In this document: positions 34,116-48,952 of the stretch, in pieces
Numbering within the stretch: the stretch's first letter is position 1
Layout of the letters: every line of letters starts with the position of its first letter
Assembly (NCBI GenBank): GCA_030765045.1
Contig: CM060962.1
Span: 213,423,531 to 213,487,530 of the forward strand
DNA length: 64,000 bases
From: Tenodera sinensis
Lineage: Eukaryota; Arthropoda; Insecta; Mantodea; Mantidae
Reading direction: 5' to 3'
The notes under the pieces: model-generated
Seen by the model: the letters and a program-made list of their open reading frames with translations, nothing else
Told to the model about the DNA's origin: nothing
Databases searched by the model: none
Position numbers and translations under genes: made by a program

Positions 34116-35339
34116 TTATGTGCTACATAGCCTGCCAGCATTTCTAAAAGTCGCACATTTTGGAAAGTTGTGCCTGCCTTACTGTCTCCTTGTATGTCAT
34201 TAGTTGTTCAATAAGGTTGTCAACACGGGAAAAGAACAAATCATCCTCATATTCCTGCTTCTATCTTATCGAAATTCCTTTCTTCTTCTTCTCCTGCTTC
34301 TTCCTCCTCTTTATCGTCGCTTTCAACATCGCCGATCATCGTTGCATTTAATGTCGCGCTGGTATCTCGTGCATAATTCTCAGACTTCATTCCTCGAAAC
34401 AATTGCAAGAAGCTAGGATTTTATTCTCTGATTCACGGTAGTTGGTAAGGGATGATCATAAAATATCCCTGGACCCCTGATTTGAGAAAAATAACTCTCA
34501 ATTACTTCTTGATTACATTTGGTTTCCAGAATATATACCGATACTGAACGTAGGTGACTCACATCAAAGCTTCCATTTATATATTTTAATGTTCTAAAAC
34601 GATTCCACGAGCTATATCACTAGTCCTCATAAACACTGTCGTTTCAATCGGAGCAAGCGGCTAGCCGGCTAGTGACTTCTACACCAGTTGACGTCATCAG
34701 CACGGAGGCGTGGCTAACGAGGAAAAAAAAAAAAAAAAAAAAAAAAAAAGGCTACGGCGTGGATAGGAGTTTCATAGTAGTGGTAGTCTGATACATGGCT
34801 AACATTGTAGACCATCATAATAAAACTGTATCTTTTGTATGAATTTAATGAGCAATTTGTTTGGTTATTTAGAATATGAATGTATTAGGCGATTGTGGTT
34901 TTACTTCATTGGGCCATGACCAGACTAAGAGAAGTACGTCACTGCAGTTTGCACCGTAGCCTGTCATTTTCGTTAGCCACACATGAAAGTCTACTGCGCA
35001 TCCAGCTTGATACCTAACGTATTACTTAACATACCGTGGGATTTTCAAACATCTCATTCTATTTTAAAACCTTGTATAATGTAGGAAGAAACAAAGTACT
35101 AACTCTGCTAACCAATTCAGATTTTACCAAGTACGACGTATATATCAACTGTGTTGAGAGGTTGAATTTAACTTCTGCTTTTCTTGTTGTTGTTGTTGTT
35201 CTTCTTCTTCTTCTTCTTATTCTTCTTCTTCTTCTTCTTCTTCTTCTTTGGATTGTCCTGCTCTTTGTAGCACTTACAATACAATGCCTTGGGTCAGTAG
35301 TCTGTCGAGAAGTAAGCAATCTTTGAATCATAGCATATC
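34116..35339. other. no gene; poly-A and TTC/TTG tracts
   Basis: Includes a 30-bp A-run (34720-34749) and an imperfect TTG/TTC tract (35184-35250). No coding frame is supportable. Confidence 0.5.
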
Positions 35340-35525
35340 CAGGATGCATGATGAGCTCAATGTCTGATACGGTCGTGAAGAATAACGGAACGAAATGTAG
35401 GATGAAAGGAATTATAGGAAAATTCTGCGGATCAATTTATCCAACCCAGCATTTGTCTAGCGACCGAGGAAAGCCGGTGAGATTGGTCGGCATCGAATCC
35501 GAGACCTCCCGAGTGAGACGCATTT
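35340..35525 (-). repeat. tRNA-like SINE fragment, family 8
   Basis: The minus strand reads GGATTCGATGCCGACC (complement of about 35488-35503), a B-box match, followed by SINE-like body. A clear A box is missing, so the 5' end may be truncated. Confidence 0.45.
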
Positions 35526-36659
35526 CAGAAATCCATTATACATTATGGATTAGACTATTAGTGGTACTCCGTCTCCACTCTTATAAGTTTCTATTGAAAC
35601 CTCTCCATTTATTCCATCTGTGTACTAATTTATTATGTGGCTGAAATTTTATCTTAATTACTTACATGGGTGTCCCTTCCTGTAATACATTTATGTAAAA
35701 TCCCCAGTTGTGCTCGTTAAAAGTATTATTTTCCTTTACTTTCGCCCTCTATTTTCTCTCCCCCCCCCCCCCCCACTCTCTCACTACCTCTTTCCACCTG
35801 TCTCATTTCACTCCTACTCCCTCCATCCCCATCTGGTGTTTTGAAAACCAGTAACTAAACATCTTTTTCTGGGCTTCAAATACGAAAGGAAAAGGTAGTG
35901 GTTAGGGTTAAGGAGCGGAGGGGTACATATATAGGCCCTGCGACCGAGAATAGGCCTACAAAACTGTCGGGAGAAAAGAATGAGGCGGGTGGTTATGAAG
36001 GGCGACTAGGTCTGACAGCGACAGGCGCAGCGCAAAGGGGTTTCTATCGTTCCCAGATTATCTCAGATCACTCCTTCCATATCCTTTCGGACACAGGAAA
36101 ACGGAGGTACACGTTCATGCAGTGGTTTCAGAGCCAGGAAGAAACAATTATGTACTTAAAGAACGTCTGCTGGACAATTGTGCCAGACCCTGCAACTCCG
36201 AAAGATGAAAGGAAAATCAGGGTCAGGCAAATCCGTTGTAGTATATAAAAATCTGACACATTATGCATCAATCAATTTATAAACTTCTCGGCCAAGATGA
36301 CTTGTAATATGTAGGACTGATAAGAGTGAAGCGCAGTGCTTTCCCAAATTTTGACTGCAGTCCTGGAAAAATGATCAGTCCAACATGGGACATCCTGAAC
36401 TCAAGCCTCAGCGCCAGTGCCTGAGTCATTTCAAACGGTTAAGTGAAAGTTGTAAGAATAAATGTACTTCAAGTAATTAAAATGGATGTGCGCTATTTTC
36501 AAATTCAGAAATAGGATAATCATATGAAAATGGAATAAAAATGAAAGTAGCCTAAAATGTCCCTTGAAGGTAAAGGCCTCCTATCAAAAGGGAAAGCTCA
36601 GTTATTCTAACTCGGTGAGCTGCACCACGTTAGGTGTTGCACATGCTAACTGTCCACTG
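35526..36659. other. no confident gene
   Basis: A 116-codon plus-strand frame at 35898-36248 has normal composition, but I recognise no domain. C-run at 35761-35774. Confidence 0.35.
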
Positions 36660-36960
36660 TTCACTATTTAGTCTCTCTAAGGATTTCCAGTCGCTTCTTC
36701 CTCTCGCTACTCGTGGTCAGCACTGCTGTCCTGCGTGCTACTTGAAGAGGTCTGTCCGACTGCGTCTTGATCTCCCTTGTAGTCGTTTTCGTATACGAGG
36801 GTCCTCCATACGAGTAGCCTTGTATGTCCACCTGTTGTCTTGTAATCTCGCCATGTGACCTTCCCATTTCCATTTCAATCTTATGACTAATTGTGTCAGG
36901 TCTTTTGTCTGTGATAACTGATTTAATCTCACAGCAGAGACTCTGTCTTTCAAAGACACC
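36660..36960 (-). pseudogene. LINE ORF2 C-terminal fragment
   Basis: Reading on the minus strand: LKDRVSAVRLNQLSQTKDL, WKWEGHMARLQDNRWTYKAT, DPRIRKRLQGRSRR, then in a shifted frame QVARRTAVLTT and RKKRLEILRETK. This is the conserved C-terminal W.GH.AR..D.RW block of endonuclease-RT LINEs in arthropods. One frameshift lies near 36745. A CA array follows upstream (37013-37090). Confidence 0.75.
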
Positions 36961-37012
36961 GCCAGGAGTCTGAGTTACATCTTCCGTATTTGCATTTTGT
37001 TTTTCCCATATC

Positions 37013-37015
37013 ACA

Positions 37016-37070
<55 letters not shown>

Positions 37071-37185
37071 AGACACACACACACACACCTGGTATATATC
37101 CTATACCAGATTTAAATACAATCGGTTTTGCCAGTTTTGCTTGAGAAGATATCTTGTTCACACACATACACACAACACACACACG
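37013..37185. repeat. CA-rich microsatellites
   Basis: CA repeats at 37013-37088 and a shorter one at 37160-37190. Confidence 0.95.
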
Positions 37186-37189
37186 AACA

Positions 37190-38607
37190 CACGTGAATTA
37201 TATTAAGTTTACCGTATTTTCTGCGAGTGCTGTAAACAAGTTCATTTCCACTATATACTGCAACGGTTATAATTATTATTTTGGGAATCAATCTCGGGAT
37301 CTGTAATTTCTTAAAACGTCCCCTTTTATTTTAATTTTGCTTAAAACAGACCAGAAAGAACAAAACCAATTTTTAGTGTAGCAAACTGCATGTTCAGAAG
37401 TTGTACCTCTAAAGGATAGAAGAATTTTGTGAGTCGATTAAAAGCTGAGTTCTAGGTAATAAATTTAGAGAACTAACTGACCATGGGCGTAAAATATATA
37501 AAATGACATAATTACTTTGCACATTTCAGGATTCCATAAAAGGTTACATCTAATAACCATATCTGTGTACATGTAGCACAGAAAAGTCCAACATTTTACA
37601 CATTCATTTCCTTGACATAAAGATATACCGATCTTAAAATTTTTCAGAGTAAAATTAATATTACAGTTTTTGGAGTGGATCAATTAAAATCAAAAGTGCT
37701 ACATCAAACTCATCTGTTTCTATTTGGATGAGTCAGTTGTCTCAATAGCACTGCTAACTTTTTCACAAGTCCCATGGAAGCGTTAAAGTTCAAGAGGAGA
37801 TAAAACTTCTAAGAAGCTTTCAGAGCCAACATTAAGTCTCCCACTGAGACGAACTTATTCACTTCAGCAATATGTAAGGTGTAAGCAACAAAGAAACTGG
37901 CTTTGAAACTGATGTGTTAAATCGGAAAAGCAAACTGATGAAATAGAACTATAACAAACAAATGCTAGACTGCTAGAGGATAGTCAATTACTGGTAGATA
38001 AGTCTCACAATAATAGCCGGGCTGTAAATACTGGATCGATGAAAAACACTTCCCTAAGTTATGTTATGAGTACCAGCCGATTGGAAGAAGTGTCGGAAGA
38101 CTCATGAGGAAATTGGGAGAAACGTGAGGCCGGAACAGGAGAAAATCCTACTCCATGATGAGATGATGACAAATGCTTCAATGTTCAAGTTAATTTCTTA
38201 GCTCAGAAAATGGTTATGACGTTCATCCTCAAGTGCTAAGAAAAAAGAGAACCTAATAAAATGTTGGAGTGTATTGAATCTGCAGGATTTCCTAATATAC
38301 CATCGGCGCCATCACTGTATTCTTATTCTACCAAGCCTGCATAAAAATATCAAAATACAGCTATTACTCTCGTTAATTATCATGAGAACCGAGATTTAGG
38401 ATCACCTAATTATATATCTCTATCATGATAATGTGGCAAAAGCAGCACCTTTTCTGTAAGCATAAAAATTCATATGGAGAATTAAATTTGTTTTGTGTAT
38501 GCATTTGCTTCATGATGAAGTAACATAATAAAATTACTAAATGTTATTTTTATGGAACTTGAGATAATAACAGCATAGGCCTAATTGAGTAAGTGGAGCA
38601 GTTAATG
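37190..38607. other. no supportable feature
   Basis: AT-rich without recognisable frames or repeats. Confidence 0.5.
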
Positions 38608-39092
38608 AGCGAGATGGCTCCATGGTAACGTGTGGGATTTGTATTCGAGAGGTCCTAGGTTCGATTCTCGTCGACTGCCGGTTTTTTCCGGGTTTTCCTT
38701 GGTCGTTTGGAGAATAATCAGCTGAGAATACCACAATTTTCTTTCCATCATTTCCTTCTCATTTCATTTCCTTCTCACCTTTTCAGGTGTGCTTCTAGGT
38801 TTCAAGGCGTATGGCGGTGCCAGAAAAATGAAACGTTTGCTTGCTCAAAGGAAAGTGTACACTAGAGGGGTACTTGGTCCACGGGTCATTCGTGGCCTTT
38901 TCTAGAGAGATCCAGCATTGGGACAAGTCTTCGCGCCTCGAATTATATGGAAATTCTGCGCGTATCTGTGGCCTGTAGCCTTTTGTGGTTCCTTCACTTT
39001 ATCCTTTCCTCCTGGGGATGTTAGTCACAATGAGTCTATGTAGATCTATGTGTGTGAGGTGTACCCCTATGTTGTTTAACCCTAACCCTAAC
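38608..39092 (+). repeat. tRNA-derived SINE, family 1, copy 2
   Basis: Starts gagcgagatggctccatgg (A-box region), with B box GGTTCGATTC at 38658-38667 and a body like 28168-28587. It ends in a short (CCCTAA)-like tail at 39077-39092. Confidence 0.88.
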
Positions 39093-40365
39093 AGAAATGC
39101 AGCAGTTCGTGAATTGTATAGAGGAGGACTGGCTAAGGATAAGCGGTAGCAAAAACGTCTGAAGAAATGATGATCTAAGAAACATCTGTTTAATTAATGT
39201 ACTTTCCTCATTTATCGGCTGCCAAGAGGACTAACTTTACAATTAACATGTTTCCTTTTAAAAATTGCAATTATAAAACAAGTTACAACACATTAAATGA
39301 GTAATAATCAAGTTCAAGGAAATATAAATAATAGGTATCAATATGTTCATATCAAAGTTTAAGTAACATTGTAATTAATGCAATTAAAATATTACATGCC
39401 AATTTTAATGTATTTGCTAAATAAATTCCATGATTATGAGCACAAATGACTGCGCTTGATGCTAATTCTTCCCTGATTGCCGTGATTGCTATTGTATATA
39501 GCAGGCGTTTGTCCAGGCCATAATCTACCCAAAGCTAATGTATTTTTGGGGGGTATAATCCCTCTATCTTCTATCAATAGTCCAGTAACCGAGATCTCTT
39601 TTGTGTTGTAGTTGTTCTTGTAACAGGAAATAGTGAGTTCATAAATGACCTTTTTCTGCAACCATTCTTTTTCAGGGTAATCACATTTGGACACAAAGCG
39701 AGCAGCAGCACTAAGGATCCAACATTCGTCATGCAGGCAAAGATGTCAATGCGCCTGCTGCTGCCATTGTTCGCTACTGTGGATGCTCCTGATGAAACTC
39801 TGATCGCAGATGATGCTAAAATCAATGTCAACAATGTTCATAATTAGCATTGTAATCAACACAGTAGACAACCATTGGCAATGATACAGATTCTTCCAGG
39901 TGTATTAGAACAAATTTCACCTTTTAGGAGCCTTCAGAAGAAAAGTAATTCAAGTTTAAGAACAGATATAAGATGCAAAGAAATGTTGATAACCGCAATT
40001 TCTGAATGAATGACAAACATATACTTTATCTATGTAATTTATTATGCGACACAAATATTTACGCGTTTTTTATGAAATGAGTCACGCAGAATTGTGATAT
40101 TAAAATAAGTATTATGAAATGTAATTTAAAAATGTAATATGAGCTGTGATACATACGACCACTGATATATCCAAATACTACAGAGAATCAACAACGTGAA
40201 ATAAAATCTTAGTTAATAAGTTAGTTAACTAAAAAGGATATAATGAATTATCAACGAGAAATACTTGCTACACGTAGTAAATACGGCGTGTAAAGAACGC
40301 ATGTAAAGTAAGCTATTAATCAAAAGTTGTACAATAAAGTCACTTACTTTTAAAAAATATAATGG
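39093..40365. other. no confident gene
   Basis: Two overlapping minus-strand frames (39434-39694 and 39574-39834) could be one frameshifted old coding region, but I recognise no family. Confidence 0.35.
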
Positions 40366-41207
40366 ATTGCACCCATAACTTCTCTACTCACTCTTGTATA
40401 AAATATTCTTAAAACGCTTATTTTTCTACCTACTTCCTGTTAATCAAGATAGACATTTATGGAAATGACTTTAATACATATTTCGTTGATGATACAATGG
40501 AAGTAGAGAAATTAAGAGAGCCAAATCTTTCAAAAACTGGTCACTATGTAATTACCTGCTTTAAAATTTCGTTCTCTTTGCACGAGTAGGAGAACAAAAT
40601 TGACTAACGACTTCCAATTTGAGTATTGGAAAATTGAAAGCAATAACGGGAATATCTTAGAAACGGTATTTGACATACAATGTCTGCTTTATCGAGATCG
40701 AAATAATTTTTGGTGTAGTAAGATTTTGTTTATCTCTTACTTTACCAGTTATGTAATAGTTCAGAATGAAGAAGACTTCAGAGGCTATTTTCAGAAAATT
40801 CATTTCATATTTGAGAGGTAGAACTGGAACTTAAAAATTCAATGCCACAACTGGGATTTGAACCACAGACCTTCCGCTTACCTCTCAAACTTTGCCCACA
40901 CACGGCTGTGTGTTTAAAAACACCAAAAGTAAGTTTGTTGGCATGAATAAATAATAATTTATTTCATATGTCTGAAAGTTATATTAAGCTTATGACAATT
41001 TAATCAAAGTCGTTATACTCTTTTTGAGGAAATTAAAATTTTTGAAAAATTGTCCATGTAAACAGTAGTTTGGGATTGGAAATATTTTTGAAAATCTTTA
41101 TGTTGCATTCTTGGAATACCATGAACTTAAATACCAAGTTTGGTACTTAACCGATTTTTCGGTTTTGAATTGTGCTATCAGAAAGACTCATGCCCGCGAG
41201 GGCACAT

Positions 41208-41285
<78 letters not shown>

Positions 41286-41410
41286 AGAGAAACACAGAGA
41301 GAGAGACTTTTTTAAAAATTGCTCTTTCTGGGATTCAGGGAGTCTCAAAACATGTATTTCTGGTGATATCTTGGTATCAAATTTTTGGGCCGAATAGAAG
41401 AAGTACTTCC
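40366..41410 (-). repeat. GT-core interspersed repeat, copy D
   Basis: The tail begins near 40366 (gcacccataacttctctactc). The arm is interrupted by a SINE (40810-40957) and resumes at 40958. The CA microsatellite is at 41214-41281 with a GA extension. The start region ends near 41410, where a SINE family 5 fragment is attached. Confidence 0.85.
40810..40957 (-). repeat. tRNA-derived SINE inserted in GT-core copy D
   Basis: The B-box complement gggatttgaacc lies at 40853-40864. The insertion is bounded by near-identical direct repeats of about 13 bp (attcatttcatat at about 40797-40809 and atttatttcatat at about 40958-40970), fitting target-primed insertion. Confidence 0.65.
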
Positions 41411-41500
41411 CCAACCTCGGGTTCATTTGAGCATCATTTCACCCATTTCGTTCATTGTCCGATATGACCTAGCAAATTAAGGACCTTAAACCTTAAAAAA
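41411..41500 (+). repeat. SINE family 5, 3' fragment
   Basis: Matches the end of the SINE at 51950-52211: catttgagcatcatttcacc, tccgatatgac and aaggacctta, followed by an A-rich tail. Confidence 0.8.
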
Positions 41501-41632
41501 TGAATTGTGAATAACATAACGTGATTAGAAGAATCACTTTTTAATGAATTCTGTGATGTGTAAGATACGGCTGCGAATTCAAGAGGGAGATAAAATGTTA
41601 CAAGCATTTCTGAATTATCGCTGTTATATTTT

Positions 41633-41944
41633 TAGTTTCTCTGCCATCTATCTACTATAAATAAGAGGAAGTATTGTATTCCACCCAAAAGTTCGATGTT
41701 AAGATTTCACCGGAAATGAATGTTTGAGGACCCTTAACTCCCAAAAGACTCCTGGAATGTCCGTATGTGTTTCTTGTATATGTCTGTGTCTGTGTGTATG
41801 TGTGTATGTGTGTATGTGTGTATGTGTGTGTATGTGTGTATGTGTGTATGCATGTATGTCTGTGTCTGTGTGTATGTGTGTATGTGTGTGTATGTGTGTA
41901 TGTGTGTATGTGTGTATGTGTTTGTTGTGAGTGTGTCTGTGTGT

Positions 41945-41981
<37 letters not shown>

Positions 41982-42182
41982 TGTGAACACAATTACTAAA
42001 ACGAAATGTTCGATAACCACCGAACTTGTTATTTAGGTTATTTTACCAAGACAGGACACGAAGATCTTCAAGAAAATCAGCCACTTTTTAAACGAAAAAA
42101 TTATATTTTTTAAATTCTCAAAAGTGACTGTTACAGTTTAGATTGAAATACATACTATATATTTAATATGTTTATATAAACT
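41633..42182 (+). repeat. GT-core interspersed repeat, copy E
   Basis: The start region (gaagtattgtattccaccc) is at 41671. The core here is a 200-bp TGTGTATG/TGTG array (41778-41980). The right arm is short and is cut at about 42182 by a SINE family 2 fragment. Confidence 0.85.
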
Positions 42183-42183
42183 A

Positions 42184-42350
42184 AACTGCGTGGCACAACA
42201 ACCCATGCAGAGCCAATATCTACCGCCCGACTGCCGCGTTCCTTAACCTCTCCCCACAGCGGGCATCATGAGTGGGTGCAGTAATGTAGGATAGAACGAG
42301 ATTTGCTCCCCAAGTCCCGCCGGGGCAGCGTCTTTAACAAAATCCCACAC
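42184..42350 (-). repeat. SINE family 2 fragment, copy 3
   Basis: Starts gcgtggcacaacaacccatg, matching 28590-28610, and continues with diverged body. The tRNA head is missing. Confidence 0.75.
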
Positions 42351-44504
42351 GAAGAAACCAGAAGGTTTTGGGGTTAATCAATGGGTCCACCACGATCACA
42401 TCACATACCACTGAAAGTGGCATTTAGAAAATACGAACTTTCCATGCCATATGAGGGCGTGTACGATGTTGCTATTCATATTGTTGTCTTGCTCAATTGG
42501 TGGCACGAGAAACAACTGCACACATTGTACTGACAGTAGATTTGTTGTAGACAGTTTAATCATCCACGATTTTCATTTTTCTTTTAGGTTATGCATGTTG
42601 ATTGTTACAAATGAAAACTTCCATATTTTAAGTATAATATAAACAGTAAGAAATTTGGTCTACAATCATGTTGGCTTTTACAATAACATTTAATTTTATT
42701 CATTATCAAACGGATCATCCTGTTCATTCAGGCATATGTTCATGCATTCTTTATAATATTAGTATAGATTTGCAGTTTCTTTCTAGTTTGGACAGTGCTG
42801 GAAGCTGTAGACCTTTTCCGTGACCATAACGTAACTCCCCCGCTATACCTACTGTGTCTCTATTATACGTACTACTGGAAGGGTACGACTCGGTGCCATT
42901 ATTTCCCCAGCGTATAACGTTGTTGTATTCACGTGCTTTCCCATTTTCATAACTCAGCGATTTTTTTGTCTTCCCTCTCTCTTTTTTAGTTTTTGTTTGT
43001 TATGTGAGCGTTTCTATAACTCGCCCAAAGCCCCCCCCCCCCCTCCAGCGCCTGCTGCTACTGCTGCTGCTGTAAAAATAATGTTATTCGCGTTGTTACC
43101 AGCGAAATTTTTCCTCGTGTTATTTTTTTGTAGCAGACAGAGGACAGTAAAATGAACTGGTGCGAAGTCACAAGTATGTAATATATACATACTTAAATAA
43201 AATACTACGTATGTTGCCTAATCTGTGAGTTTATTAAAGGGTAGCTACGAAAATTAATTACACTGAGTGCTAAAACTTGACAGCTTAGTAAGAACACGTC
43301 TTTCTCGTTTCGGAGAGAAAGTATTTACCATAAGCTTTGCCGCTACTACATTCATCTAGAACAAACATTGGGACATATTCCAATGAATAATTTACACGTA
43401 AGCAAAACTTGAAGTTCAGCGAAACTGCTACATTGTTGTGCTTCATTATAATTTAGTGAATTACATACAATAGTAGAAGCACTAATGTTACATAGTGTTC
43501 AAACATGTAGACTGGATAATCGTATCCACAGCGGAGAAACTTTGGCTTAACAATTTCAACGGTGAAAAAGGTTGCTCTACTTGTGCCAATTAGCATGAAA
43601 ATCTTGAATTATGCAGAGAATTCTGAAATCTGGCATAGGATTGCAAATTTAGATGATAATAACTTACAGAGATAAGGAAATTATTAGACTCAAAACAAGC
43701 GTTAACAGTCCAAAACCACCAAAAGCCTACACCTTTACCAAATTTGAGACTCGTATCTCGACTTATTACAAAATTACTGACAGTTAGTTTATACATTTTT
43801 CGACCCCTGTGTATATAAATTACTTAAAACTAAAAAATACCTGCACAACATTTCCTCAAATTCAAATTTTGAAAGTTATATGATAAATCATAAGGTCCAA
43901 GTAGCATTTAATATTACTATCAAAATGTTATTAATATCGTAACTACGGTTTGAATTAGCTCGTTAAGTTGTGTGCGCTATGTATGTGTTTTATGTTCCGA
44001 GTATGAAGTAAAAATCTCAAAGAAATTAGAATTAAACCGTATATTGTCAGATTTTTACAGATACATTGCCTTAATATATCACGTTTTGGTACTCTTTCAA
44101 GCTTTCTTCTGTATACAGACGTAAGTTATCGTAGTGATTTACGACAGACCTAAGGAACATGTGCTGTATAAGGATTCCACTAATTAACAAATAACTTAAA
44201 CTGAATCATTCGATTGGTATAGAACGATATATAGATCTACTTCCTCACAATTCAGTCTAAATAAAAAATTCATAAACTAAGACCATTATAAGTCTTACTG
44301 AATGATTTCGAGATGTTTAGTTTTTTAGCTATTAACTTCCTCACATCAAAAGTTTTACATAGACACATGTCTGATTAATCTACTGCTAATATATCCTAAA
44401 CACCTAAGCTTTTGTATAATGGAGCTCTAGTACATAAAACAGAGGTTCTTACTTTAAATTTGTCTTTTTTCTCATTGGCTTCCTTTTTAATTTCTCAGCT
44501 ACTT
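42351..44504. other. no supportable gene
   Basis: AT-rich. Contains the 23-bp repeat at 42749-42771 (see 11390-11412), a C-run at 43031-43041 and a short CTG repeat (43055-43072). Confidence 0.5.
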
Positions 44505-45530
<1,026 letters not shown>

Positions 45531-46319
45531 ACCTTCTCTAAAGTTTTTGGACCTAACTCGTCATTTTCGTTTTAACCTACCCAAATAATTGCTTGGTAAT
45601 TTCCCTCCACGTATATTCCAAAAATGTACTGCCATCACATATAATGGTAATTGTTCCTAATTATCCTCCCAGCAGGCACATTGTTTTATATAGTTTAGCT
45701 ACCAAGTATTCCAAGATATGATTTCCTCCATACATTACACATGCACTGTCCCTTGCGTCAACCCTTAGACTCTAATTTACCACCGCAAATCCCACCCGGG
45801 TAAACCCATCTCTTTCGTGTATATAACATATGTTACTGTACCTTTCTCTGCCTCATGCATACCTCAAAATTCTACATAGTCCCTAGGGTTGTTGTCCTTA
45901 AACTAACCGTCTACCTTCTGCTCTTTGCTTTATTTGCCTCCGTATTCCTTCCTTTAATACCTCTGCCGTAGCAATTTCTGTAAAAATAGACACATATTTT
46001 CAGCTCAATTATTTCTGACTCTCAGTTCAAACATTGGTTACCATCACTTCCTAAGAGATCTATGAAAACCAGCACCTGTTTTCCACTGCCTTACCTTTGC
46101 TACCCATCGTAATTATTATTGCTAAATGTCTTGGTTTGGAGGTAGGTACTCTTGTTAAAGCCACCACTTGTATCCTAAAATTTCTATGTAAATAACCAAG
46201 TTCACCCGACCTTCTTTTGTTCCTTATGATTCCATACCTTCCCTACAAGAATGTCTCAATTATAGCTGACACAAAATTTAATGGTGGGTGGCTCAATACA
46301 GCATCCAATCAGAGGCTGT
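45531..46319. other. no supportable feature
   Basis: Nothing recognisable on either strand. Confidence 0.5.
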
Positions 46320-46640
46320 AAAATTGTATTTCTGCCACAATAGATCCTGAGAAAACGGGGAGTTTATATCGTCATTTTAACATTGGGCGGGTTTTCTCCG
46401 GGTTCCTCTGCCCCCCGACAGGCGTCTGACCCTAAGCACTGACTTGTAAGTCCTAGGTGGTGTAAGTCCTACATAAGGGGAGGATAATCAGGTAAAGAAG
46501 AAGAAGGAGTTAATGCGACGCTGTCCAATTTTTAACTGTCACTTTACTAATGTCACGCTGACACTGCTGATGGCTCTATCGGGGTTGATTAAAATACTGC
46601 TCTTTAAAGACATTTGCATGACAAAATGTATATATTTAAT
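46320..46640 (+). repeat. composite repeat with LINE/SINE-type tail, copy 1, plus GT-core fragment
   Basis: gagaaaacggggagtttatat and taacattgg are followed by a GC-rich tail (gacaggcgtctgaccctaag ... cctacataaggggagg) ending in GAA repeats, then gttaatgcgacgctgtcc and tttttaactgtcactttac. The same order occurs at 47985-48540. From about 46570 the sequence becomes a GT-core arm fragment (ggggttgattaaaatactgc). Confidence 0.7.
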
Positions 46641-46901
46641 ACCCAACGAATTTGTGGGAGGGCTGCCCACTCGCCTAGGCAGATAACGTTTAAACGGGCC
46701 ATGTTTGGCTCGTGGTCCACGGTTAGAGTGCGTATGTACATTACATTACATTACATTGCCAAAGAGCAATGCGTGTGCAAAATATGCGGAAATAAGTGTG
46801 AACAGTATTACTTTAACAAGTGTAATAAAAATACACAGACGCTAAATGAACTCATAAAATATTAATAGACAATCTGTAATGCTCTTTCAAGTGTACCTTT
46901 A

Positions 46902-47984
<1,083 letters not shown>

Positions 47985-48439
47985 AATACATACACCGTGA
48001 AAAATGGATTTTTGTACTGAATAAATCTTGAGAAAACGGGGCATTTATGTCCCAACTTTAACATTGGTAATATAGGGCTTTACGACTCCCCTTAAGGAAG
48101 CCCTTATAACCTTCATAGACAATTTTGTTACTTGTTAATGTTTTCATCCGTGTGCTCCGATTTCCCCCGCCACTCATTCTACCAATTGCTCCATTATCAC
48201 GTTTCCAATCATCCATTTCGCTTGCATTTCATATCATCCTCTTCCTCACTCTCATACCTGGTGCTTGGCTGACCACCCGCTTCCAGGTCTTCACTCTGTC
48301 CGATCCATAGGTTCGTCTGCTCCCAGACAGGCGTCGGACCCTAGGCACTGGCTTGTAAATCCTAGGGGGCGTAAGTCCTACATAAGGGGAGGGTAATCGG
48401 AAGAAGAAGGAGAAGGAGGAGGAGGAGAAGAAGAAGAAG

Positions 48440-48474
<35 letters not shown>

Positions 48475-48540
48475 GAACAAGAAGTTAATGCTTTCAATTT
48501 TTAACTATCACTTTACTAATGTCACGCTGTCACTTCACCT
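47985..48540 (+). repeat. composite repeat with LINE/SINE-type tail, copy 2
   Basis: Same flanks as 46320-46565 (gagaaaacggggcatttatg before; gttaatgc and tttttaactatcactttac after), but with a longer inner segment (48070-48395) that shares the tail gacaggcgtcggaccctagg. It ends in GAA then AAC repeats (48396-48478). The inner part looks like a 5'-truncated non-LTR element with a purine-rich tail. Confidence 0.7.
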
Positions 48541-48714
48541 ATGTGATCTAGTTCAAATTTTCACCGTGTCTTCACATAGTTATCCCTGTCATTTGATTAA
48601 TGTGAACTAACGACACTTTTCTGTGCCACTTCATTTAGTTCTCACCGCAACTTCACTTTTTTCGCGGCGTAGTTGTGTAAAGGAGCTTCTTTGGATGATT
48701 TACCCGCTGGGGAA

Positions 48715-48800
48715 TCGAACACTTAATCATCCACAGAAATAGCAGTCGCTGCCCATCACAGCTATCGTCGCAACCCCACTCCAAGACCACACTGAATAGA
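48715..48800 (-). repeat. tRNA-like sequence, possible SINE head
   Basis: The minus strand has TAGCTGTGATGG (A-box-like) and TGTTCGATTCC (B-box-like, one mismatch to GGTTCGANTCC), about 45 bp apart. It folds poorly as a complete tRNA, so it is probably SINE-derived. Confidence 0.4.
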
Positions 48801-48843
48801 CAGCAGCTTAAGTCGCACCAGCAACTGACTCTCTAGCTCACTT

Positions 48844-48952
48844 CCTGACTTACTGGGTTGCGAGAAGTCTCGCTTATATAGCCGTTGGAAATTTTCACGG
48901 AACATTCTTTAATGCGCTGGGGCCGGAAAGTTGGGAAACTTCCAGAAGGTTC
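48844..48952 (-). promoter_or_regulatory. heat-shock-type promoter candidate: HSEs plus TATA box
   Basis: The plus strand at 48935-48952 reads GAAacTTCcaGAAggTTC: four perfect alternating units of the heat-shock element. A second, two-unit element GAAcaTTC is at 48900-48907. On the minus strand a TATA box TATATAAG follows at 48880-48873, and an initiator-like CCCAGTAAGTCAG lies about 25 nt further (48857-48845). Order and spacing (distal HSE, proximal HSE, TATA, start) match insect heat-shock promoters, which are bound by HSF trimers. No open frame follows downstream to about 48480, so a transcript, if any, would be non-coding or belong to an unrecognised element (for example an LTR). Confidence 0.55.

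Noticed and set aside
39077..39092. Short CCCTAA repeats, telomere-like
   Set aside because: Only two or three units, of a type not used by most insects, at the tail of a SINE.
39434..39834. Two overlapping minus-strand frames as a gene
   Set aside because: No family recognised and the frames are inconsistent; left as unassigned sequence.
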